DNA from: Deferribacteraceae bacterium UBA1873
GTDB taxonomy: Bacteria > Chrysiogenota > Deferribacteres > Deferribacterales > Flexistipitaceae
Direction: 5' to 3'
Length of the DNA: 26,312 bases
Assembly: GCA_002338145.1 (NCBI GenBank)
Contig: DDHP01000042.1
Span: 35,458 to 61,769, forward strand
Part shown: positions 1 through 7,537 of the stretch, one piece after another
Position numbering within the stretch: position 1 is the first letter of the stretch
Layout: every line of letters begins with the position of its first letter
The notes under the pieces: generated by a model
The model's input: the letters and a program-made list of their open reading frames with translations, nothing else
What the model was told of the DNA's origin: nothing
The model's database searches: none
Made by a program: the position numbers and the translations under genes

Positions 1-19
1 AATTTTATAAAATTTATAT

Positions 20-1732
20 GTGATATCTACAATATATAAGAATAGAAAAACAGAATTTTTTTTCATCTCGGCCCTATTACTAAGCTCAATCAGCCTGGGT
101 AAATTCTGGCATACCCTAATAGGATGCCTTCTGCTTTTTTTTCTGATTAAATCCAAAATTAAATATTTGCTTATGGCTGCTGTGATAATACTCAATATTT
201 TTTCTCATACAAGCCTCTTTATTATCGAGCATATGTTTGATACAACAACACAACATGCTTACAGAACAACGGCAGGCACTTATTTTAGCGACAAAGAGCT
301 CTCTCCCGGCGATTTTATCTTAGGTAATTTTGATAGAAGTATGACCAAATATGGTCTTAATCTGTATAGCAGAAAAAACAATACAGTGCTGAAAGTTCCT
401 GTGGTTTCTAACATTTTAGCTATTAGAAAAAATATTTCCGAAAAACTTCATTTCGCTTCAGGATTAAAAATAACCCTTACCAATGCTCTGATTATGGGAG
501 ACAAAAGTTATCTGAAAGACTTTATAACGGATAAATTCACCGTTTCAGGGATGAACCATCTGCTGGCTATTTCCGGACTTCATGTGGGGATTGTTGTGGG
601 AATTCTTTTATGGATAACATCCTTTCTCCACATGAAGCTTAGGTGCCTGATTGCTATGCCAATTCTTGCACTTTTAATCATTTTTACAGGTTTTAAAATA
701 ACAGTTATCAGAGCAGTCACTTTTGCTTTTGTACTTATGACAGCATATATACTGGATATAAAAACACATTTAAACAAAATGGTACTTTTTGTGGCAGCAT
801 TTTTTATGCTGATAGACAGCAATTTAATCAAAGATATTTCTTTCCTTTTATCTTTTTCTGCTGTCTACGGGATAATATACTTTCTTGAACGCAAACAAAC
901 ATTTCAGGAAAGAACAATCACAGAAAGAATAACAGCACCTGTAAAAGTAGGAATAGCAGCAACAGTATTCACTGCACCGTTTATTCTTTACTATTTCGGA
1001 AACTTCAATTATCTAAGCATCCTGAATACCGTAATCATGCTCCCCTTTATTTCAGGGCTGATAATTCTGGGGATATTGTACCTTATTTTTCCGGCAGCAT
1101 TGATAACACCTATAAGCGTATTTGAAAATATCAGCCTGAAAATACTTGACTGCCTTTATCAGTGGACTCTCCCGAGCTTTGTTCTGAATAAGATTAGCTT
1201 ATCTCTTTTCATTTTAACCCTTATCTTCATGTTAATCGTTATTGCCCTCAGAAAAAAATTTCTACTTCTGTTGGTCTTGATTGTACCTCTACTAAACGGA
1301 AGTAATGCTGAGGGACTGTATATCCCGAAAATGGTTCGCTCCAAAAGTTTTATCAATATCTCAGGCGATAAAAGTGAAATTTTCTTCAAAGGCTGGTATT
1401 CCGATTTTAAATACAAATTTATTCCATTTGCTGCAAAACTCTCACTTCAGGAATTTGATAAAGGGTATATAAATATTTATGACGGTGAAAACAAGTTTAT
1501 CAAAATTAAAAAAATAAGTAAAAATTACAGCAACATATGCATCAACGAAGAAAGAAGTAATTGTTTTTACGTCTTTAAAACACGCTCAAACACGATAAAA
1601 AAGAATTCCTACTCCCCAAATCATTTCTATCTGATATACAAAAACAGATTCAGTGCCGATAATGTACTGAAGCTGTCTGACTACGAAAAAGATGTTTATA
1701 TAACCGGTAAAAGTGTTAAAATAATAAACTGA
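20..1732 (+). CDS. ComEC/Rec2-family competence membrane protein, no C-terminal hydrolase motif
   Basis: ComEC proteins form the inner-membrane channel that passes single-stranded DNA during natural transformation. The family signature HLLAISGLHVG is present near residues 180-190, inside a run of hydrophobic helices spanning roughly residues 175-440. An N-terminal block of two or three membrane segments precedes a soluble stretch at about residues 75-150. The last 140 residues, where many ComEC proteins carry a metallo-beta-lactamase-like domain, show no HxHxDH motif. At 570 aa the protein is shorter than full three-domain ComEC. The GTG start at 20 lies at the window edge; the ATG at 18 is followed at once by a stop. 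A longer upstream reading frame cannot be excluded because only 19 bases precede it. The family call is firm; activity in DNA uptake is inferred. Confidence 0.88.
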   Translation: MISTIYKNRKTEFFFISALLLSSISLGKFWHTLIGCLLLFFLIKSKIKYLLMAAVIILNIFSHTSLFIIEHMFDTTTQHAYRTTAGTYFSDKELSPGDFILGNFDRSMTKYGLNLYSRKNNTVLKVPVVSNILAIRKNISEKLHFASGLKITLTNALIMGDKSYLKDFITDKFTVSGMNHLLAISGLHVGIVVGILLWITSFLHMKLRCLIAMPILALLIIFTGFKITVIRAVTFAFVLMTAYILDIKTHLNKMVLFVAAFFMLIDSNLIKDISFLLSFSAVYGIIYFLERKQTFQERTITERITAPVKVGIAATVFTAPFILYYFGNFNYLSILNTVIMLPFISGLIILGILYLIFPAALITPISVFENISLKILDCLYQWTLPSFVLNKISLSLFILTLIFMLIVIALRKKFLLLLVLIVPLLNGSNAEGLYIPKMVRSKSFINISGDKSEIFFKGWYSDFKYKFIPFAAKLSLQEFDKGYINIYDGENKFIKIKKISKNYSNICINEERSNCFYVFKTRSNTIKKNSYSPNHFYLIYKNRFSADNVLKLSDYEKDVYITGKSVKIIN

Positions 1733-1779
1733 ATGAGAATCTGAGGCGTATGCATAATTTCATAATCAGCAGGGCTATA

Positions 1780-1813
1780 ATTCAAAGGTCTTAAAATATA
1801 TGATAATAACATT
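1780..1813 (+). repeat. Dispersed intergenic repeat, copy 1
   Basis: The core ATTCAAAGGTCT is followed by an AT-rich stretch ending in GATAATAAC. Two further copies lie at 12352 and 23923 in the same orientation. This copy is the most diverged after the core. It ends about 35 bases before the start of the ThiF-family gene. Confidence 0.55.
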
Positions 1814-1846
1814 GTAAAATGTTCTTACAGAACGAGGGGGATTTCG

Positions 1847-2647
1847 ATGGAAATAACCGTTAACGAGAAAAAAATGGTTATAGATAATTTCACCACCCTT
1901 TTTGAACTCAGGGATCAAATCAAACCTGATGCCGATGTTGTAATAATTAATGGTTATCAAACGGATACAGATATAAAACTGCAGGAAGGTGACAAAATAT
2001 CCCTGATAAGAAAAGGTGAAATTCCGGATAAATCGGAAATAAAATATCTGATGATGGCAAGGCATACACCTGGAGTACACGACAAACTCCAGAAAGGATT
2101 TGTAGCAATAGCCGGCCTTGGCGGATTGGGATCAAATGTTGCCGTAAGCCTTGCCCGAATGGGGATAGGCACAATAAAACTTATCGATTTTGACATAGTG
2201 GAGCCCTCAAACCTTAACAGACAACAGTATTTTATACATCAAATAGGAAAGAGTAAAACTGAGGCATTAAAAGATACCCTGTTAAATATTAACCCATATA
2301 ATACATATCTTACTGAAAACATTTACATCACAGCCGAAAATGCAAAAAAAACGCTAAAAGGATACGATGTCATCATAGAAGCTTTTGACAAAGCTAAAAA
2401 TAAAGCTATGTTAATAAACGAGTGTTTGAAACATTTCCCGGGGAAATGCATAATCGGCGCATCCGGTGTAGCAGGTGTGTTTGATACAGAAAGCTTGAAA
2501 ATTCACAAGATAGGAAAAAATACTTACATCGTGGGGGATATGGTTAACGAAGCCCGGCCCGGTTGCGGGCTTATGGCAACAAGAGTTGCTGTGGCTGCAA
2601 ACATGCAGGCACATTTAGCTGTAAGATATTTACTGGGGGAAATATGA
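1847..2647 (+). CDS. thiF: ThiF-family adenylyltransferase with N-terminal ThiS-like domain
   Basis: ThiF adenylates the C-terminal glycine of the sulfur carrier ThiS at the expense of ATP, preparing it for sulfur loading in thiazole synthesis. Residues 1-65 resemble a ubiquitin-like ThiS fold but lack the terminal Gly-Gly. Residues 75-266 form the E1-like domain, with the nucleotide-binding GLGGLGS at 90-96 and the acidic DFDIVEPSNLNRQQY segment shortly after. A conserved-looking cysteine is at 240. I see no CxxC zinc pairs of the kind found in MoeB and E. coli ThiF. The start is supported by a strong GAGGGGG ribosome site a few bases upstream. It overlaps thiS by an ATGA junction, so the two are translationally coupled. 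The domain arrangement matches the family-2 ThiF proteins known from anaerobes. No thiG or thiH is visible here. Confidence 0.88.
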   Translation: MEITVNEKKMVIDNFTTLFELRDQIKPDADVVIINGYQTDTDIKLQEGDKISLIRKGEIPDKSEIKYLMMARHTPGVHDKLQKGFVAIAGLGGLGSNVAVSLARMGIGTIKLIDFDIVEPSNLNRQQYFIHQIGKSKTEALKDTLLNINPYNTYLTENIYITAENAKKTLKGYDVIIEAFDKAKNKAMLINECLKHFPGKCIIGASGVAGVFDTESLKIHKIGKNTYIVGDMVNEARPGCGLMATRVAVAANMQAHLAVRYLLGEI

Positions 2648-2844
2648 AAATAGTTGTTAACGGAGAAAATCACATTCTGGAGGAATCTTTAACCATCAGA
2701 GAACTTATTGGAAAGTTCGGCATAAATACAGAAACCGTAGTAGTGGAATTGAACAAACAGATTGTTGCCAAAGAAAATTTCGGTTCAACAAAGTTAAATG
2801 ACAGTGATAAGGTGGAAATCGTTCACTTTGTAGGTGGAGGTTAA
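2644..2844 (+). CDS. thiS: Sulfur carrier protein ThiS
   Basis: This is a 66-residue ubiquitin-like sulfur carrier. ThiF activates it, and as a thiocarboxylate it donates sulfur to the thiazole ring of thiamin. The chain ends VHFVGGG; the terminal Gly-Gly is the hallmark needed for adenylation. A longer reading frame opens at 2563, but it would overlap thiF by more than 80 bases. The ATG at 2644 overlaps the thiF stop as ATGA and gives the normal ThiS length, starting MKIVVNG. A strong hairpin terminator follows directly, so thiF-thiS ends its transcript here. Because the ThiF partner carries its own ThiS-like domain without Gly-Gly, this free protein is the likely substrate. Confidence 0.9.
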   Translation: MKIVVNGENHILEESLTIRELIGKFGINTETVVVELNKQIVAKENFGSTKLNDSDKVEIVHFVGGG

Positions 2845-2877
2845 AAAAACAGCCCGTTGCAAACGGGCTGTTTTTTT
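2844..2877. terminator. Bidirectional rho-independent terminator between thiS and hcp
   Basis: A perfect 9-bp stem CAGCCCGTT / AACGGGCTG at 2850-2858 and 2862-2870 encloses the loop GCA. A-rich bases lie on the left and a run of seven T on the right. It can therefore stop transcripts from both convergent genes. The hcp stop codon lies only a few bases away. Confidence 0.93.
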
Positions 2878-2880
2878 ACT

Positions 2881-4551
2881 TTATTTACCTGTCATCATTT
2901 CCCTGATATCTGTTTCAGGATCCTGAATAGGCTTTATATCAAAGTTTTCCACCAATACTTTAGCTACATTAGGTGACAGGAAAGCCGGAAGTGTAGGTCC
3001 CAGTCTTATACCCTTTACACCAAGATACAGCAATGCCAGAAGAACACAAACAGCTTTCTGCTCATACCAGGCAATATCATAGGAAATTGGCAAATCATTT
3101 ATATCATCAAGACCAAAAGCTTCTTTCAGCTGAAGAGCTATATATGCAAGAGAGTAGGAGTCATTACACTGGCCTGCATCCAGAACCCTGGGTATACCGC
3201 CGATATCACCCAAATCAAGCATATTATAGCGGTATTTTGCACAACCTGCAGTGAGAATAACCGTATCTTCAGGCAATCCTTTGGCAACTTCGGTATAATA
3301 TTCCCTGCTTTTCTGTCTGCCGTCACAACCGCCCATAACTACAAACCTTTTTATTGCTCCTTTTTTCACAGCATCAATAACTTTATCTGCCAGAGCCATA
3401 ACCTGATCTTTGGCAAAACCTATTGTCAGTTCTTTGTTTTCCTGAGGCTCTAAGCTTCCCAGTTTTTTAGCATGCTCAATAAGAGCAGAAAAATCTTTCT
3501 CTTTGCCGGAGGAAGCATTGGGAATATGTTTAACACCTGGCCACCCAACCAATCCGGTGGTGTAGACCCTGTCTATATAAGAATCTTTCGGAGGTACGAT
3601 ACAGTTTGTGGTAAATAGTATCGGTCCGTTAAACTGTTCAAATTCAGACTTTTGATTATACCACGCTGTGCCGAAATTTCCCGCCAAATGAGAATATTTT
3701 TTCAGCTCCGGATAAGCATTCGCCGGAAGCATCTCGCCATGTGTATACACATTAATACCTGTGCCTTCCGTCTGTTTAAGCAGCACTTCCAAATCCAACA
3801 GGTCGTGTCCGGACACAAGTATTCCGGGGCCTTGTTTCAGACTTGTATTCACCTGTGTTATCTCCGGTTTCCCGTACCTTCCGGTGTTAGCTTTATCAAG
3901 AATTTCCATTGCCTTAACGGCCATCTCACCCGCTTTCATAACCAAAGAGATAAGTTCGTCGACAGATATATCATCCCTCGTTGTCTCTGCAAGTGCATGT
4001 TCGGCAAAAGAAAAAATATCATCGCTCTTTTCATTCAGGACATATGCATGATCGGCGTATGCAGCAACACCTTTAAGTCCGTAAATCAACAGTTCTTTTA
4101 AAGATTTTATATCCTCATTTTCTTCAGACAAAACACCGTCCTGCTCAGCCTGTTTTAAGTAGTCTTCCTTTGTTCCGTCCGGCTGCCACTCGGCTTGCTC
4201 AGGAATATTTTCAGAAAATTCCCCTCCGGTTTTTTCTTTGTATGCATTCAAAAAGCTTTTTCTGATTCTTTCTTTCAGTTCGGCAGCCCTGTTGCAATAT
4301 TCCACAAACCGCTGTGCATCAAAGTTAACATTGGTTACCGTTGTAAAAAGCCCCTCAAGGATAAACAAATCCACTTCCTCATCAGTTACTCCATACTTTC
4401 TGGCTTTTTCAGCCCAATATCCTGTTCCTTTCAACAGATAAATTAAAGCATCCTGGAGCTTAGCCACCTCATTATCTTTTCCACATACTCCTTTTACAGT
4501 GCAACCTTCATTTTTTGCCGTCTCCTGGCATTGAAAGCAAAACATACTCAT
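2881..4551 (-). CDS. hcp: Hydroxylamine reductase / hybrid-cluster protein, class I
   Basis: Hcp is a cytoplasmic iron-sulfur enzyme that handles reactive nitrogen species: it reduces hydroxylamine in vitro and is regarded as a nitric oxide reductase in anaerobes. The N-terminal cysteines at residues 5, 8, 17 and 23 follow the C-x2-C-x8-C-x5-C spacing of class I proteins from strict anaerobes such as Desulfovibrio. Candidate hybrid-cluster ligands are visible in order: H in GHDLLDLE, E in THGEM, and cysteines in TNCIVPP, GGCDGRQ, AGCAKYR and GQCNDSY, then E in YEQKAV. The length of 556 aa is normal. The first ATG has AGGAGG five bases upstream, which favours it over the ATG two codons later. 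The gene is divergent from a Crp/Fnr regulator and shares an FNR-like box with it. Confidence 0.97.
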   Translation of the reverse strand: MSMFCFQCQETAKNEGCTVKGVCGKDNEVAKLQDALIYLLKGTGYWAEKARKYGVTDEEVDLFILEGLFTTVTNVNFDAQRFVEYCNRAAELKERIRKSFLNAYKEKTGGEFSENIPEQAEWQPDGTKEDYLKQAEQDGVLSEENEDIKSLKELLIYGLKGVAAYADHAYVLNEKSDDIFSFAEHALAETTRDDISVDELISLVMKAGEMAVKAMEILDKANTGRYGKPEITQVNTSLKQGPGILVSGHDLLDLEVLLKQTEGTGINVYTHGEMLPANAYPELKKYSHLAGNFGTAWYNQKSEFEQFNGPILFTTNCIVPPKDSYIDRVYTTGLVGWPGVKHIPNASSGKEKDFSALIEHAKKLGSLEPQENKELTIGFAKDQVMALADKVIDAVKKGAIKRFVVMGGCDGRQKSREYYTEVAKGLPEDTVILTAGCAKYRYNMLDLGDIGGIPRVLDAGQCNDSYSLAYIALQLKEAFGLDDINDLPISYDIAWYEQKAVCVLLALLYLGVKGIRLGPTLPAFLSPNVAKVLVENFDIKPIQDPETDIREMMTGK

Positions 4552-4580
4552 GTGAACCTCCTTTTGTTATTATAATCTAA

Positions 4581-4586
4581 TGTATA
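4581..4586 (-). promoter_or_regulatory. Possible -10 element of the hcp promoter
   Basis: On the minus strand TATACA falls where transcription would start near 4574. That start would place the centre of the 4609-4622 box about 41 bases upstream, the classical position for activation by Crp/Fnr proteins. Other AT-rich hexamers nearby could serve instead, so this is a tentative assignment. Confidence 0.35.
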
Positions 4587-4608
4587 ATATCTTGTGAAAA
4601 TAAAAGAA

Positions 4609-4622
4609 TTGATATATGTCAA
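4609..4622. promoter_or_regulatory. FNR/HcpR-like operator box
   Basis: TTGATATATGTCAA is a near-perfect inverted repeat of TTGAT-N4-GTCAA, the form bound by Fnr/Dnr/HcpR-type regulators. It lies between hcp and the divergent Crp/Fnr gene. It is about 57 bases upstream of the hcp start and 28 upstream of the regulator start. It could activate hcp and autoregulate the regulator. Confidence 0.65.
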
Positions 4623-4650
4623 GAAATAGAATTTTTTTGGAGATTAAATA

Positions 4651-5310
4651 TTGAATAAACAACAAGCGGTAAATCTGTTTCTAAAAACATTTGCAGGCTC
4701 CCCTGACAAAGACGTATATAATACATTATTACGCATAAGTGCAGTCATTTCAAAAGAAAAAAAAGAAATATTTTTTCTGGAGGATGAAGAAGGAAGTAAT
4801 ATATATTTTTTATGCTCCGGGATGGTAAAACTCTCCAAAACCAACGATGAAGGGAAAGAAGCTGTAATCCACTTTGTAAAATCCGGGGAAATATTCGCAG
4901 AAATTTTACTCTATCTTAAAAATAAATACCCTGTTACTGCCACCGCTCTGGAAAACTGCGAAGCGCTGGCAATAGATTCCGGAAAACTTTTTGAGGAAAT
5001 AAGAAAAAACCCGGAATTTTCAATGAAATTAATAGGTGTACTGGCCGGCAGAATTAAATATTTTGTCAATATGATAGAAAACCTCACTCTGGCGGATACC
5101 AGAAAAAGATTTTTGTCATATTTGAAAAATTTTGCGGAGAAACAACAGTCAAATAAGGTCAAACTTCCTGTTAACAAAGGCGAACTGGCCCTTTTACTGG
5201 GAAGCACACCAGAAACTTTTTCACGTTTACTAAAAAAACTTGCAGATGAGCGTGTCATCGAAGCAAAAGGTAAGGAAATTATTCTTCTAAATATGGATGA
5301 AATTTCATGA
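4651..5310 (+). CDS. Crp/Fnr-family transcriptional regulator, HcpR-like
   Basis: This is a 219-residue DNA-binding regulator. The N-terminal cyclic-nucleotide-type beta barrel spans about residues 20-125, including the segment GSNIYFLCSGMVKL. A dimerisation helix follows, then a C-terminal winged helix-turn-helix at about 172-210 with the recognition segment STPETFSRLLKKL. No N-terminal cysteine cluster like that of Fnr is present. The start is TTG at 4651, with GGAG eight bases upstream; there is no better ATG. Its divergent position next to hcp, with an FNR-like box between them, fits HcpR, the nitrosative-stress regulator that controls hcp in many anaerobes. The stop overlaps the start of the next gene as ATGA. 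Specific ligand sensing (for example haem and NO) is inferred from the family. Confidence 0.85.
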   Translation: MNKQQAVNLFLKTFAGSPDKDVYNTLLRISAVISKEKKEIFFLEDEEGSNIYFLCSGMVKLSKTNDEGKEAVIHFVKSGEIFAEILLYLKNKYPVTATALENCEALAIDSGKLFEEIRKNPEFSMKLIGVLAGRIKYFVNMIENLTLADTRKRFLSYLKNFAEKQQSNKVKLPVNKGELALLLGSTPETFSRLLKKLADERVIEAKGKEIILLNMDEIS

Positions 5311-7316
5311 AAAAATTTGTTTTTATCCTGCTGATAATATCATCATTTTTAACAGCCGGTTATACAGAAGAAAACCCCCTTGATTCATTGTATGAAATTT
5401 TCCCAAAAATGGCTGACCTGAAAGGAGGAGACTCCAGATGGATAGCAACAGGCATTGTGGACAAATTACACGACGACTATGCAAGCTTAAGCAGTACATA
5501 CAACTATTTTAGTGAGAAAAGCGAGAAAATATGGGATATACAAAGGGACAAAAATTACTCTGTTGATATTGAGTTACATTTTGCCAAAAACGTACAAAGG
5601 GCAAAAAAGCTGTATAATAACTTGTTGCAGGGGAAAAAGGGAAAATACCAGCGTGATGTAAAATTCGGGGATGAAGGCAGGATTTTCGTAAAGCCCATTT
5701 CCATAAAAAAACTGGAATCCGAATATAATCTCTATTTCAGAATTCAAAACTTTGTAGTTCATCTGCACACTTTTGACGGCTTTGCTCTGATGGATTTCGC
5801 CGATTTTTTCCAAAGAAAAATTAATAATTTTGTCTTGAAAAATATAGACATGTACCTTTTCAAGAATTTCAGTTTCAGAGTATTTAAACCTGGATATATA
5901 GAATCCAGCGATGAACTGACAGTTGAAACGGACAATATTTCATCGATTAAGATTTCAGGTACTGTTTCCGATGAAAACGGCAATGTGGTGAAAAATGCCA
6001 CAGTGGATATACTTGGTCACGACGCATACGCCAAGACAGACAGCAACGGTCATTACTCCATAACATTCAAAATAGGAAAAGGTGAAAAACTCGCAGAGTT
6101 CAAAAAGAATTTCACATTAACTGACAGAAGTGGTGAAGATGCCACAGAGGATGTACGCATATACAAAATAACAGCAAAATACAGTAACAGAGAAGAGAAT
6201 TTTTATCTCAGATTAAACGTTGATAAAAAAACAGGCAGAATTTTTCTCCCCGAAAAGGAAATCTTTAACCAGCTAAAAGATATCACGTTTGACGGAAATT
6301 ATACAGAATTCACAAGAAACTGCGCTCCGAAAAATTCTTTTTTCAAATGTTCTCAAAAATTCAAAGGAATATTTAAGAATGAGGAAATAACAGGCAACTG
6401 GATGGGTACAGGTGGCAAAGGCTCTTTTAAAGGGGAATTGCTAAATACGGTTACAAAAGAGTACAGCCTTGCCGGTAGTGATAGATGTAAAATGCAAACA
6501 GTTGAAATCTCAGAAAATAATACTGTTACAAACAGCTATCCGGAAAATTTTTTCATAGATAACAACCACTCACTGATTGTCAGATGTATTTTTCAGGATA
6601 ATTTTTTTACAAAGTCAGCTGTAATACATCTCATCAAAAAACCATCCGATGTAAGCGTTAAGCTTTACAAGAGAACAGCTGAACTGAATGAAAACCAATT
6701 ACACTATAAAAGTAAAACTTATCTGGGACTGCAGGAAATAAGCGATGAACCTGCACACATAAATATTCCTGTATCCGCAGAGGAAATAAAGCATTATATA
6801 ATTATTTCAGGGAAAAAGGAAAAGTGGCACAATAGATCGTTGGGGTTTACCGGAGGGCCTCTGTATGAAGGGAAACAACCGGTTATCACTATTAATAGCT
6901 TTGAAAACGGTAAAAACGCTAATCAAAATATAACAGCAAAACTAATATCCCTCTCAGGGGACAAAGATATAGCCGGCCCCGGAGAACAATTGGGAGGGGA
7001 TGGCAAAAGGGATATACACATAAAGCTCAGCATATCAGGTATCAAAGGAATTCTGAAAAACATAGAAATAAAAAATACCGGTGAAAACTCATATAGCTGG
7101 AATACCAAACCTTTTGATGTTTACCCTCTTATTGCGCTGCTTTATAACAATACTCCGCTCAACGAAAAAAATGGGAAAATTAATTTTAATATAGACAAAG
7201 ATATGAAAATAGATATATTCATATATAAGCCTGAGTATTTAAATCAAAACAATATCAATCTTATATACAGATTGCAGATAGATGATAAGTGGTACAAAGG
7301 TGATATTGCTAATTAG
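5307..7316 (+). CDS. Secreted protein of unknown function with a carboxypeptidase-regulatory-like domain
   Basis: I do not recognise this 669-residue protein as a named family. Residues 1-20 form a signal peptide, with lysines then a hydrophobic stretch, so the product is likely periplasmic or surface-exposed. Residues about 211-255 contain a carboxypeptidase-regulatory-like beta-sandwich segment (ISGTVSDENGNVVKNATVDI, then TDSNGHY). The rest is rich in beta-strand-like alternation and charged residues, with no catalytic motif seen. Four cysteines sit in the 350-450 region. The start overlaps the stop of the Crp/Fnr gene, so the two are co-translated. That coupling suggests expression under the same nitrosative or redox control, which is inference. 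No membrane anchor or lipobox is visible. Confidence 0.75.
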   Translation: MKKFVFILLIISSFLTAGYTEENPLDSLYEIFPKMADLKGGDSRWIATGIVDKLHDDYASLSSTYNYFSEKSEKIWDIQRDKNYSVDIELHFAKNVQRAKKLYNNLLQGKKGKYQRDVKFGDEGRIFVKPISIKKLESEYNLYFRIQNFVVHLHTFDGFALMDFADFFQRKINNFVLKNIDMYLFKNFSFRVFKPGYIESSDELTVETDNISSIKISGTVSDENGNVVKNATVDILGHDAYAKTDSNGHYSITFKIGKGEKLAEFKKNFTLTDRSGEDATEDVRIYKITAKYSNREENFYLRLNVDKKTGRIFLPEKEIFNQLKDITFDGNYTEFTRNCAPKNSFFKCSQKFKGIFKNEEITGNWMGTGGKGSFKGELLNTVTKEYSLAGSDRCKMQTVEISENNTVTNSYPENFFIDNNHSLIVRCIFQDNFFTKSAVIHLIKKPSDVSVKLYKRTAELNENQLHYKSKTYLGLQEISDEPAHINIPVSAEEIKHYIIISGKKEKWHNRSLGFTGGPLYEGKQPVITINSFENGKNANQNITAKLISLSGDKDIAGPGEQLGGDGKRDIHIKLSISGIKGILKNIEIKNTGENSYSWNTKPFDVYPLIALLYNNTPLNEKNGKINFNIDKDMKIDIFIYKPEYLNQNNINLIYRLQIDDKWYKGDIAN

Positions 7317-7325
7317 GGGCTATTC

Positions 7326-7400
7326 GTGAGTGATTATATAGGATTAATAATTTTTGTTCTTGTCATTGTGGGATTAGCCTTTTTTAAAGGCGGCGGCTGA
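7326..7400 (+). CDS. Possible 24-residue single-span membrane microprotein
   Basis: A short frame begins at GTG 7326, nine bases after the preceding gene's stop, with an AGGGG ribosome-like site just upstream. It encodes MSDYIGLIIFVLVIVGLAFF followed by KGGG. That is one hydrophobic helix with a short polar start and a lysine-glycine tail. Chance hydrophobic frames of this size do occur, so the call rests on the start context, the clean helix and its position between two co-directional genes. No homologue is claimed. Confidence 0.4.
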   Translation: MSDYIGLIIFVLVIVGLAFFKGGG

Positions 7401-7416
7401 GGGGCTGATTCATGCA

Positions 7417-7433
7417 GTATCGAGGATCGATAC
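7417..7433. repeat. Perfect 7-bp inverted repeat upstream of lnt
   Basis: GTATCGA and TCGATAC are separated by GGA. The hairpin is followed by an A-rich, not T-rich, stretch on the plus strand, so it is not an obvious terminator for the upstream genes. It could be an operator or an RNA processing site. Confidence 0.4.
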
Positions 7434-7537
7434 AAAAAAGACAAAACAAAATCAAAAAAGTAAATTATTGATTATTGAGTGACAGCGCGGCAACATTCCG
7501 GTTGTCTTTTACCAAAAAACTCTTTAATATCTGGCAT

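Noticed and set aside
2563..2643. Longer N-terminus for ThiS
   Set aside because: It would overlap thiF widely and add residues not found in ThiS; the ATG at 2644 gives the normal size.
3652..4101. Plus-strand frame of 149 codons inside hcp
   Set aside because: It lies fully antisense to a well-supported hcp gene and has no recognisable domain.
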